NCBI GenBank assembly: GCA_958450365.1
Contig: CAUEEP010000211.1
Coordinates: 930,001 to 994,000 of the forward strand
Reading direction: 5' to 3'
Origin: Mesorhabditis belari
Taxonomy: Eukaryota; Nematoda; Chromadorea; Rhabditida; Rhabditidae
DNA: 64,000 bases
The translations under genes were made by a program, and so were the position numbers. The notes below the pieces were generated by a model that was given only the letters and a program-made list of their open reading frames with translations, was not told where the DNA came from and searched no databases. Positions 54,636 through 64,000 of the stretch are shown piece by piece. Position 1 is the stretch's first letter. Every line of letters starts with the position of its first letter.

Positions 54636-56172
54636 ATGAGAAAAACTAAATTTGAATCGTCATTCAAAGCCCACCCCATGACAATGCGAACTCTTCTGGT
54701 CCCCAATGGCTATGTGACAATCTTGATCAATTCCTTTGTTGCTTATATGATTCTCTGGCATTCATCCAAAGGTATGATTTTATTTAAATACTTTCTTTAG
54801 AAGTTACTGGTAGAAAGTGGATTTATTCCAAGGTATTCTTAAAGCTTTTTGATCAGTTTTGGTCTTTCATCCTGGACATGCTGATGAATTGGCTTTTTGT
54901 CCGGGTTTTCTTCTTCCTCTTCCAAGGTATTTACATGTCAACATCGTGTGTTTTCGCAAAAACATCCGTATGATTGGATTTGGAGTGGAAATGGTGAGCC
55001 AATTGAGCAATATTCTATAGAGATTATATAGAAATTCTGGAGTATCTCTACGCCAGAACTTCTATAGATCTCTACGCTCGTTGTTATGGAAAATTTAAGC
55101 ACTGTCACTTGTCGATTGTTTCTTTTATCGTTTGTGGATAATTGAAGAGGAGAAATGGTGGTACGCGACACGGATGAGGAATTTTTGGTAAGTATTTTCG
55201 GCTAAAGCTAGGCCAGGCTAGCTAGGCCAGGCTAGCTAGGCCAGGCTAGGTCTAAGCGTTAGAATCTGATTGTAAATCTCACGGCTCTCTTGCTTTATCA
55301 TTATCTACCTAGATCTGTGCCTTACTACACGGCTTCTATTCATTTACAAATATTTTATGATCTACATATCGTGAGGAAGCGATGATCTGTACAAGAAAAC
55401 ATTGGAACGGTAAAAAGTACAACGTGCTGTACAACTTGTACTGGACAACCCGCACTGGACATTTTATACTGGACAACTTGCCGCCTTGTACTGTACTGGC
55501 GCTGTACAACTTGTACTGTACTGGCGCTGTACGACTTGTACTGTACTGGTGGTGTATAACTTGTACTGTACTGGTGCTGTACAGCTTAATACTCATACAG
55601 CATTCTTATACAACCGGGTACTGTACTTTCTGCTCGAGATTGAAACGCATCCTTTCCGGCACAGTTATCTCGTGTTCCTCTCACGACCCAGACTAGTTAG
55701 TGTACCAAAAACAAATACAACGAACTACCGTACCTTGGAAACTCCTTTCCGTACTATCCGAACTCTTTGGACCTTCTCTCCTGCCTTTGAATTGGGTGAT
55801 CATTCCACCGTCAATCAGGAAACTCTCCGAGATCATGTTTATGTGGTTTTTTGAGGTAGAAAAGTTGAAATTTATAATATACAAATAAATAAAATATAAT
55901 AAATATACAAATTCCAGGTGCTTCTCTTCCAATCTAATCGTCGCTTTGGTCATCTTTCAAATCATTCGTTTACTCCGACAATACACTTTTACAATGAGTC
56001 CATCAACGCTGTGAAGCTCATCGGCATTTCGTTGAGGCTCTTTTCGCCTGGGATTTTTCAAGTTAAGTAATCTTAAATTCATTTGAAGCTCCTTTGGCTT
56101 TATCCCATTCTCGTCTATTCAGCTCCAGTCGTAATTGGGCTCATTTGTGCGCTTTTCGGATTTCAAGTGATA
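54636..56172 (+). pseudogene. degenerate 7TM chemoreceptor-like locus
   Basis: First exon 54,636-54,771 begins MRKTKFESSFKAHPM and contains a membrane segment (YVTILINSFVAYMILW). Further hydrophobic exon-like stretches: about 54,857-54,925 (FWSFILDMLMNWLFVRVFFF), 55,740-55,855 (LLPLNWVIIPPS), 55,917-56,015 (NLIVALVIFQIIRLLRQYTF) and 56,090-56,170 (PILVYSAPVVIGLICALFGF, then GTAAGT). The order and the late RQYTFTMSPST loop resemble nematode srh/str-type receptors. Frames do not join cleanly, and minisatellites interrupt at 55,200-55,245 and 55,390-55,590. Likely a decayed receptor gene, but family assignment is by texture only. Confidence 0.4.
55390..55590. repeat. minisatellite, about 26-base unit
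   Basis: Five to six units of CTGTACAACTTGTACTGTAC, inside the receptor-like locus. Confidence 0.9.
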
Positions 56173-56429
56173 GTAAGTGTCTGTTTTGCATATAAGCTTT
56201 GACTTTGACATTTAAAATTGTACTGTAACGTACTACTAAGTGTACATTTATAGGGAAATAGCTCGAATAGGAAACACATCTTTTCCAGTGCACCAATTCA
56301 ACTTTAAGCTTAAATATGTTTGGATTGAGGTGTTGAGTGAGACATTATTGAGATCATTAGATGCATCCAAGTCTTTCCTTAGCTCACGATGAGATCTTGT
56401 GAGGGATTTGAGTGTTGAGTTTGCAAAAA

Positions 56430-57200
56430 CTCAACATGCGTCAGAATCTTTCTCTATTGATTCATTATAAAAAACTAATGAAATTGGCCTCTCCCAATGC
56501 TGTTTTAGCGCTAAATTTCGTGTTACAATATGGTTTGATTTGTAAATCAATTGTCTATCTAACAAGAAGGCTAGCCTTCTATAAATAATTCTCTCCAGAA
56601 ATAGCAGTCGATAGTAATATGATAACAGTAGACACAAATCGTTGAACAGATTTCCGAGATGAGAATGTCCATTAAACAATGGTTCACAGCGCATAAGACC
56701 TCCCCCCAAGATGACAAGCTTTACACTGTGCCGTCTCAGGACTTGCTTTTGTGTGCATCTTTCCGGGGGAAGTCTTTCTTTTTCGATTATTATAAAACTA
56801 TAGAAATTAATATCACAATCCTCTCACACCCCCCCGAGAAAACTAAAAATAATTACAGTAAGAGTACAGTTAGGAAACACAGATACAAAAAGATTAAATA
56901 TAGGGCAGATTTGACATGGCAATAAGATCTAATTCGTTTACAGACACTTTGAATTTTCCTACAGACGAGAAGATACCAGACGGGAGCTTATTCCAAACCC
57001 TACTAATACGGAATGTCCATTAAAAAATGGTTTAATGGAATGTCCATTAAGCAATGGCGCATAAGACCTCCCCCCAAGATGAAAAGCTTTACCGGTGCCG
57101 TCTCAGAACCTTTTGTCATCTTTGGGGGGGAGGTCTTTCTCTATTGATTATTATAAAACTATAGAAATTGGCACTCACAATCGTTTTTTAGCGCTAAATT
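56430..57200. repeat. local repeats
   Basis: A block with AATGTCCATTAAACAATGG and AAGACCTCCCCCCAAGATGA occurs at 56,665-56,820 and 57,010-57,180. GCGCTAAATTTC..GTTACAATATGG occurs at 56,510 and 57,193. No family recognised. Confidence 0.7.
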
Positions 57201-57355
57201 TCAGTGTTGCAATATGGTATGATCGCGGTGTTCTCGATTCATTCTCAAGTCAATGTTTTCGTCATGTTATTCGCCACGAAGCCCTGTCGCTTAGTAATGG
57301 GAAAAGCTTTTGGGATTTTGCCGAAACACTAAATCATTGGGAGTCTCTACCGTAA
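57200..57355 (+). CDS. possible internal exon, unknown protein
   Basis: After TTTCAG the plus strand reads VAIWYDRGVLDSFSSQCF, then RHVIRHEALSLSNGKSFWDF and AETLNHWESLP to donor GTAAGC. About 150 bases with coding texture. A possible next exon (57,600-57,705, DDRTERKDFKKIL) is cut by the mariner-type MITE at 57,708. No family recognised. Confidence 0.3.
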   Translation, partial: FSVAIWYDRGVLDSFSSQCFRHVIRHEALSLSNGKSFWDFAETLNHWESLP

Positions 57356-57707
57356 GCAAATCAAATCAGCAATCAGAGCTCGAAAGAGCTTCAAAATTAG
57401 CATACAGCATTTAGATTCGTTTTGAATTTGACGATAAATTTTCATTAAAAGTTTATTCGTTTTTCTTTGACAATTATCCTGATGGAAATACCCGTTTAGA
57501 AATGAAAATTGATTTCAATTTAAGCATTTAAATAGCGCTATTTGCAAAAAGATTCAGCTAATCAACTCAAATTCTTCATTTTTCGGTCAATTCAATTTGA
57601 AGCAATTTGTCTGCAAAGTGCTTCATTCACAAAATCCACGTGACTTGGTGTTTGAAAGTTCGGGATGATCGAACTGAAAGAAAAGATTTCAAGAAGATTC
57701 TGTTATA

Positions 57708-58237
57708 TTGGGTTGGGGAGGAGAATGAGTCGGCGCCAAACTTTAAAGGGACTTTTTGCACACATAAAGCCTTCTTTAAACATACGTTGGTTTCATCAAC
57801 TCGATCTCCTATTTCTCTACAAAATGACTTTTGAGTGATTCCACAAAGCTTTTCTTTCGTGGGTTTATGAACTTTTGAAACACTGGCCTGGTTAAAGTGC
57901 GAAAGAATTTAGGCATCATTTGAACAGTTTCTTTCACATAAACCTTCTTTGGTGTTTATATAAAAAAGATAGACCACATTGAATTGCACTTAAGTTTTTA
58001 TGTTTGCACGAAGATCCCACCAATGGTTTTTTCTAGATCACAGTTTGTAGTTTTTGTGAAAAAATGGCTTTTTCTTGAGCGGAGGCGCTGTTTGAATTTT
58101 CTTTTAAATGTCATTTTGTAGAGGGAATTAGTTAACCATTCTACTCATATCAAACATATTATTATTTGAGCGAAGAAGTCGAATTGAAGTTTTACATTTT
58201 TTTTTGATTTTCCAGCGCCGACTCATTCTCCACGACT
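57708..58237. mobile_element. mariner-type MITE (copy 2)
   Basis: Starts TTGGGTTGGGGAGGAGAATG after TA and shares over 500 bases with 42,027-42,545. Right end diverged (CGACTCATTCTCCACGAC). A separate right end lies at 58,430-58,497. Confidence 0.9.
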
Positions 58238-58499
58238 TAATGGTTCCGGGGAATAAGATTCGACTCTGGCAGCTCTATGTTCGGAGCCATAGTTACTGTC
58301 ATTCTACTAATGTACAGTAGCAGAAATTCTTCTTTTTTTCTTGAATTTCGTAAAATAAACACCAACTCAAACAAATGAACTGGATGGAACGGCCCCTTTG
58401 CTTTTTCTACGGATATCAAACACCCTGTATTTGACGAAGTCGAATTGAAGTTTTACACATTTTTTTTCATTTTCCGCGCCGACTCATTTCTCACAAGAC

Positions 58500-60300
58500 A
58501 ATAGATTACTAATTATTGTGGTGAGGTCTTTTTTAGAGCTAAATTTAATGTATCTTTCTGTACCTTGTGCTCTATTTTGGTAAGCTTTTAAAGCTATTGC
58601 TTTTTAGCTTTGTCAATTCTCCATTTCTCTCACAATATTCAGGAGAAATCAAGAATGCCAGTACCAATGAGATCGAGAATACCAGTTCTACTGAGAGGAT
58701 GTGTTTACAATTTCAAGAAGATTCTGTATGAGAATCCTGTTATAGATAACTAATTATTGTAATTGAGTCTTTTTGTAGAGCTTAAAGTTCAACTAAAGTT
58801 CAGCTATAGTTCAGCTAGAGTTCAAGCTACCAATTCAGCCCAAGTTCAGCGGCTAAAGTTCAGCTAAGAGTTATTTATAGTTCCAACTAAAGTTCATTTA
58901 AAGTTTGCTTTAAGTTCAGCTAAAGATTCAGTTGTTAGACTCAACAAGGAATGAATCACTTCCAATCGATTTGATACAGAAGGATAGAGTATTTAGAAGC
59001 GTAAGAAGCCAAAGCTGTTGAAACCATTTCAATTGGTAGACTCAATCAAATGAATGACTTCCAATCAATTCCACTCATCCAGCTTCGTCAATACTTTAAC
59101 AGTACTTCAAATGTAACCCAAAAAAATCCCCCATTGAGGTATTTACAATTGAGCTTTTTTGTAGAGCTAAAGCTACTGTATCTTTCTGTACGTTGTGCTC
59201 TGTTTTGGTAACACCTAAACCTCAGCCTTTTAGCGTCATAAATTCTTCATTTCTCTCACAATATTCCTGAGAAGATCAAGAATGCCAATGCCCCCAGAAA
59301 GGATATGTTTACAGATTTCTAAGCACAAAGTTTCACCTCGAAAATCCACTTGCGAACAGCGGCGGTCGCTTTCAATTCGAGCTGCTTCTCCAGTGAGAAA
59401 ACGAGAACAGGCGCTGCAAATTTGCATAAATGAATACCATATTTTCTCTAATAGTAGTGCACCCGGAGCGTTGCTTAAATTCCACGTAATCTCCAGAAGC
59501 GTTTCGCTTAGAACCTATCGATGTGAGATCGGAAAATCCGCTGACGATGAGGTCTGGCGGAGGATTTGAGTGTTGAGCCCCCGCAAAAGCTTCGAAACAG
59601 TAAAATAGTCATCAACTCCGCTCGCCTGGGTGCACTGTTCCTTGAAAATACGATACTTAAAATAAGCTTTAGGATTTGATTTAGACATTAAAGTTTTGAG
59701 TTTAATTGACAGCCGAATATTCTTCGTGGTGGCGGTAGAGAATCCCCTGCGTCACACAGAACATTGTGTTATTGATTGAACGGAACTGGAATGATCAGAA
59801 ATCTTAAAGATATCTAGAGCTAATATCTCTAAAGTCTCTAAAGATCTCTAAAGCTCTCTAAAGATCTCTAAAGATCTAAAGCTTTGTAAAGATCTCTAAA
59901 TATCTCTAAAGCTCTAAAACATCGCTACAAAGCTCTCTAAAGCTCTCTGGGGCTTTCTAGATCTCTAAAGCGTCTAAGCTCTATAAAGATCTCCACAAGA
60001 TCTTAAAAACTCCTCTAAAGATCTGCAAGGTCTCTGGAAACATCTCTAAGAGATCTCTAAATAATATAAAACCGATAAAGGGTCTCTCAAAGATCTCTAG
60101 ATCTCTAGATCTCTATAGTCTCTAGATCCTAGATCTCTATATCTCTAAGTTCTCCCAAGGAGTCTCTAGATCTCTAGATCTCTGCAGATCTCTCTAAATA
60201 TCTCTAAAGCTCTAAAGCTCTCTAAGCTCTAAAACATCTCTAAAACCCCCAAAGATCTTTAAAAGCATCTCTTTTTATCTAGAGACTTTCCCAGCACTCA
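58500..60300. other. repeat-rich spacer
   Basis: 58,780-58,925: tandem of AGTTCAGCTAA. 59,560-59,780 is a diverged direct copy of 63,480-63,725 (CATCAACT..GCTCGCCTGGGTGCACT, then CCCCTGCGTCAC). 59,815-60,260: degenerate ATCTCTAAAG tandem. A minus-strand open stretch at 59,300-59,420 might be part of the PLC gene's 3' end, but this is not supported well enough to call. Confidence 0.65.
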
Positions 60301-60306
60301 CAACTT

Positions 60307-62904
60307 GTGTACTGAGATAAATATTCAGTTAGCTGAGCGATGTCATTCGTTTCCGGATAGGGAGAGAGACGATCGATAGAAGCTTGACCGAAGAACAGGT
60401 TTGATGGGTAGTACTGTAAGGAAAATCTATATAGTAATTTGGAATTTAACATACAAAATAAGCTTTGTTGTACTTTGATGCTTTTTTAATGTACTTTAAT
60501 GTACTTTGTTGTACCTTGATGTCAAATTTTAAATACCCCTTCTCTAGCGAGCCTTTCCCTACTTTTCTCTCAGCAGCCAGCTCAGAGAAAACGCCGAAGT
60601 AAGTAAAGTGACCGAGTAAAGTGGCACAACAGATGCTGGATTGTCAGCCTAGTGACTCCCCAGCTTCCCACCGTGGCACACGGGAGGCGTAGAGGAAAAA
60701 TTACTCTCTCTCTCTTTGACAGCCCCTCAGGTACTCTTCCCCTAGTAAGTAATTCAAGAGCAAGTAAGCGCGTTTACACACGTTTTGAAGAAGAATGAAT
60801 CAGCCTCAAGTAGCAGTGATACCAGTCTCTTGTTCCCTCTTACATACATCATCTCCCAGAGTGATCTCATCTAGTGTCTGATCGAAAGAGAATCATTCCC
60901 ATTTTGAGGTCTAAAGCAAATCCTATTATTCAAATTTAACAACTACTATAATTTGGCTTTTATCGGAGACCCAGTACTTAACAGATACTGGATTGTCTTC
61001 TAGTCTTCCCTAAGAACTCTCATCTTTTCCAGCTTGTCGCTTGAATCAACTACAGTAACAGATTTTGGGTTTGCCTTCTACAACAACATACATGCTGCCT
61101 GTAACCTGTAACCCAGCTAGACCAAGTCCAGGTCTGATCTGGACTCTGACCAAGTTCAGGTCAGAGTCAGATCGAGAGGGGTGACTTTCCAAGGCTTTTG
61201 TCGGAGACAGAACTACAGTAACAGATGCTGGCTTGTCTTCTAGTCTTCTGCAACAACACTTCATCTTTCCAAGCCTGTCTTTGCCTTGACAATCCTCTGG
61301 GCGAACTATCCCGGCGCTATCACAAACTCACTTGCAAAAGCGTTTCCTCCCAAAAATCTCGACAATCTTTTTCTCGAGCTCTTGATGCACTTCCCAATCA
61401 ACTTGAAACAATGAGTTATATATCCAAAATCACGATTTCTTTTGGGTGAATGTCAAGGAAATCTAAAAGAAATAAATAATTCAAGATTATTGTAACTTAA
61501 TACCTTTTATCTCTTTCAAAGAAGTTGATAACTCTGGTCCATAGCGCGTGAACGAGACCCCCACCGGCACGGGAGAGAGTTCGGCGGATTGGAAGACTCT
61601 CTGAATTCGAGGATAAGTGGGTACGGTAGCTAGTTGCTGTAGCAGTTCTGTGTAGCAGTTCTGTAGCAGTTCTGTAGCAGTTGCTTTGGCAGCTACTGTG
61701 GCAGTTCTCTAGCGGTTTCTTTAGCACATCTTGCAGCGGCTCGCATCCCCGCCCTGAGATCAAAATACCGTATCCCCATCTGGCATTGTGCGCCAGCCGA
61801 CACGTGCGCTTTGTGATCGCCCATCCAATGATGACTCAGCAGAGAGACTGAAAGATTATTTACACAAACTAGTTTCCCTCCTCGCTTCAGAATTAAAATA
61901 TTTTTCTCGATTCTGGGCATCATCAAGCTTAAATATCTCACCGAGTTCATTTTACGACAGTTCAGAAGAACTGATTAAGCAGCCCATTAAACATCACAAC
62001 TGGGGTCCGTGATGGGGAGGAATTTTATTGCCCCGGATCAGTGAGACTGGGAAAGTCTTTTTTTTTTGTTAAAGATATCGAATGCCGTGAAAATAGGCCC
62101 TGAATTTCATCAAATCGTTTTCTCAGCCGTTATCTGGGAATTTGGCTTTGAAATTTTGTCTACAATTTGACTCTTCCCCCCCCTACTGTCTAGAAGCTGT
62201 CTGCAGCTTAATCTCGAAGCATTCTTTTTTTGGCAAATACTGTGGCTACCCCGTCTCGCAGCTGTTCCAGAAACTGTGGGGCTGTCTTAGAAGCTCGTGG
62301 CAACTGTCTACAACTGTCTACAACTACAATACACAAGTAAGCAGCAGTCAATTATTCCTATGCAAAGTGCCAAAGAAACAATTTTAAGAACAACCGGTGA
62401 AAAGAAGATAAAAGGGAAGAAGGCAGATAAAAAACGAAGATGGAATTGTGTTCGAATCTTTGAGTTTTTCTTCTCTGTTAAACTATTTGGCCAAATGTTG
62501 ATATAGGCATTTCATTGGTTTTTGTGATTCGAACGAGGAGATCATATTTTATCAGTAAATAGTTGAACAATAGTTGAACATTTGCAGATGCCTTTTGTTT
62601 GGATCTTGGCTTTTTTAATCTACTTTGTAGCTTTGCAAACATGAGCATCTGGCGCATTAAAGAGACAAGTTATAAGCGGTTTTTTTGTAAAGGAACTATA
62701 TAATTCTTATATAGTTCTGGGTGCCTGTTATTATTAGAAAATACGGTACTTAAAATAAGCTATATAAAATCTTATAGTTCTAATTTAAAGTTCTTTAAAG
62801 TCCTTGTTTTAGTCCATCTCAATCTCCTCACCAGGAATCCATAAATCGATGATCGGAATTCGTGTCAACGATTCGGGCAAATTCACTCATCCATTCGGAG
62901 CCAT
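60307..62904 (-). CDS. PI-PLC X-domain protein (PLCXD-like)
   Basis: Exons on the minus strand: 62,832-62,904 (EWMSE then, after a one-base slip at a T run, LPESLTRIPIIDLWIPG), 61,729-61,847 (GAQCQMGIRYFDLRAGM), 61,504-61,600 (GGGLVHALWTRVINFF), 61,332-61,462 (HPKEIVILD, then in the next frame DWEVHQELEKKIVEIFG) and 60,307-60,413 (LSPYPETNDIAQLTEYL). These are the ordered signatures of the PI-PLC X barrel: WMS..LP..IPG, GIRYFDLR, the H/GL turn, HPKEVVILD and WPxTND. The exon with the first catalytic His after IPG was not found. Two or three one-base frame breaks lie near 62,880, 61,435 and the 61,504/61,462 junction. Family members are phosphodiesterase-like proteins of unclear substrate. The 3' end is not defined. 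Confidence 0.72.
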
Positions 62905-64000
62905 TTTTGTTGTATTTTCTGTTGTTTTCTTTTGAAAATCAATCATTTGATTGATATTGATATGATTGGTTTCTTTAAAAAAATGATTGATGTTTTGAAT
63001 GATTTGAACCACTTTTTAAAAAAATCAATCATTTCCCTATTTTTGATCCGAGAGATAAAGGTTTTATTTCCCCCAAGAAAATCAAAGTTTTTGTACCCAA
63101 AAACATCAAAAAAGTTTCAAGTTTCAATTGAAATCAGAATTCAACAATTTATTACGACGAGATCTAGTGAGGGATTTGAGTGTTGAGCTTCTGCAAAAGC
63201 TTTGGAAGCCAGTAGAAATGGGAAAAACTTGAAATAGTATCAACTCGGCTCGCCTAGATTGCTATTATTAAAGAAAATTCGGTATTATACTTTGTTTGAT
63301 GACTTTTAAACAAGATCCCGATCATTTGAACTCAATCACAGCCAACTAGATTCTTCTACCGTATTCTCTTCCGTAGTGGTGCCCTCTGATAATCGCCTAA
63401 ATTCCTCATTAATCTCGAGGAAGCGTTTATCAGAACCTAATAGATGGTCAGGAAGAATGTAGCTGACAGTCAGATCTAGTCGGGATTTTGGAGTGTTGAG
63501 GAAGCTGCCGTCTCCATTTTAGAAACGCGTAAAATAGGCATCAACTCAGCTCGCCTGGGTGCACTATTATTGCCAAGAATGCCGCACCATTCGCCGTAGG
63601 ATTTGAATTCAGACATTAAAGTTTTTCATTTAAATTGAGCGAGCAGAAACCAATTTCTTCAGTGGGGCAGATCCCCTGCGTCACGTAGAACATTGTGTTC
63701 TTGATTGAACGGAACTGGAATGATCTAAATCTTAAAGATATCTGGGGCTAATATCTCTTGAGACATCTAAAGATCTCTGAAGATATACAAATTATAAATC
63801 TTAAAGATATCTAGATCTAATATCTCTAAGTTTTTCAATCAATCATTTTTCATGATTGATTTCGATGATCAATCCCGGAGATCATTTCATTTCCTATTTT
63901 TGATCCCAGAAAGAAGGTTTGTTTCGAAGGAAGAAAATCAATTTTTCTTTTAAACAACTCAAAAAGTTTCAAGTTTCAATTCAAATCAGAATTCAACAAT
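62905..64000. other. spacer with dispersed repeats
   Basis: 63,130-63,260 and 63,480-63,725 are diverged copies of 59,550-59,780. 62,940-63,140 and 63,830-64,000 repeat each other (AAGTTTCAAGTTTCAATT). No gene recognised to the window end. Confidence 0.6.

Noticed and set aside
59236..59427. Minus-strand 63-codon frame as last exon of the PLC gene
   Set aside because: It has no recognisable PLC tail motif and the frame that looks more PLC-like has no good acceptor; left unassigned.

Overview
This window is eukaryotic and almost certainly from a rhabditid-type nematode. The evidence is split genes with GT..AG introns (several only about 42-50 bases long, most acceptors TTTCAG-like), a receptor guanylyl cyclase of the large nematode gcy type, a C-type lectin, a degenerate nematode-type chemoreceptor, mariner/Tc1 transposon debris, and a 17-base antisense match to the conserved SL1 leader. 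No open reading frame spans a whole gene, so most gene calls below are exon chains read by hand from frame continuity and splice sites; boundaries are approximate unless stated.

Layout. 1-9.5 kb: a minus-strand receptor guanylyl cyclase with nearly its full domain order; its cyclase end runs off the left edge. 11.4-15.8 kb: minus-strand cluster of one complete and two degraded members of a small secreted cysteine-rich family. 16-18.5 kb: mariner transposase wrecks and mariner-type terminal repeats. 19.6-20.5 kb (plus) and 27.5-28.4 kb (minus): two further intact cysteine-rich genes lying on the arms of a 1.5 kb inverted duplication that brackets a type II membrane C-type lectin gene (22.5-26.2 kb) and a tRNA-Thr(AGT)-like gene. 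30.9-36.8 kb: a 16-exon sodium/solute symporter (SLC5) gene. 38-39.9 kb: a two-exon gene for a protein with two tandem [Cys-rich + RING] units followed by a B-box. 40-47.8 kb: repeat-rich DNA with a few orphan exons. 48-51.4 kb: two more cysteine-rich genes. 54.6-56.2 kb: a degenerate 7TM receptor-like locus. 60.3-62.9 kb: a minus-strand PI-PLC X-domain gene.

The interstitial DNA is dominated by (i) a tRNA-derived SINE of about 115-130 bases in short tandem arrays, in places joined to duplicated copies of the last exon of the SLC5 gene, (ii) foldback/MITE elements, several with mariner-like ends, (iii) many minisatellites, and (iv) pairs of inverted repeats kilobases apart.

Several otherwise well-conserved exons carry single-base frame disruptions, often next to homopolymers. 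Consensus error is the simplest explanation, but true decay is not excluded. The genes do not form one pathway. Most encode membrane or secreted products (chemosensory cyclase, lectin, symporter, small secreted proteins), an environment- and immunity-facing set. The strongest candidates for something little described are the 12-Cys secreted family, the double-RING/B-box architecture, and the exon-carrying SINE arrays.
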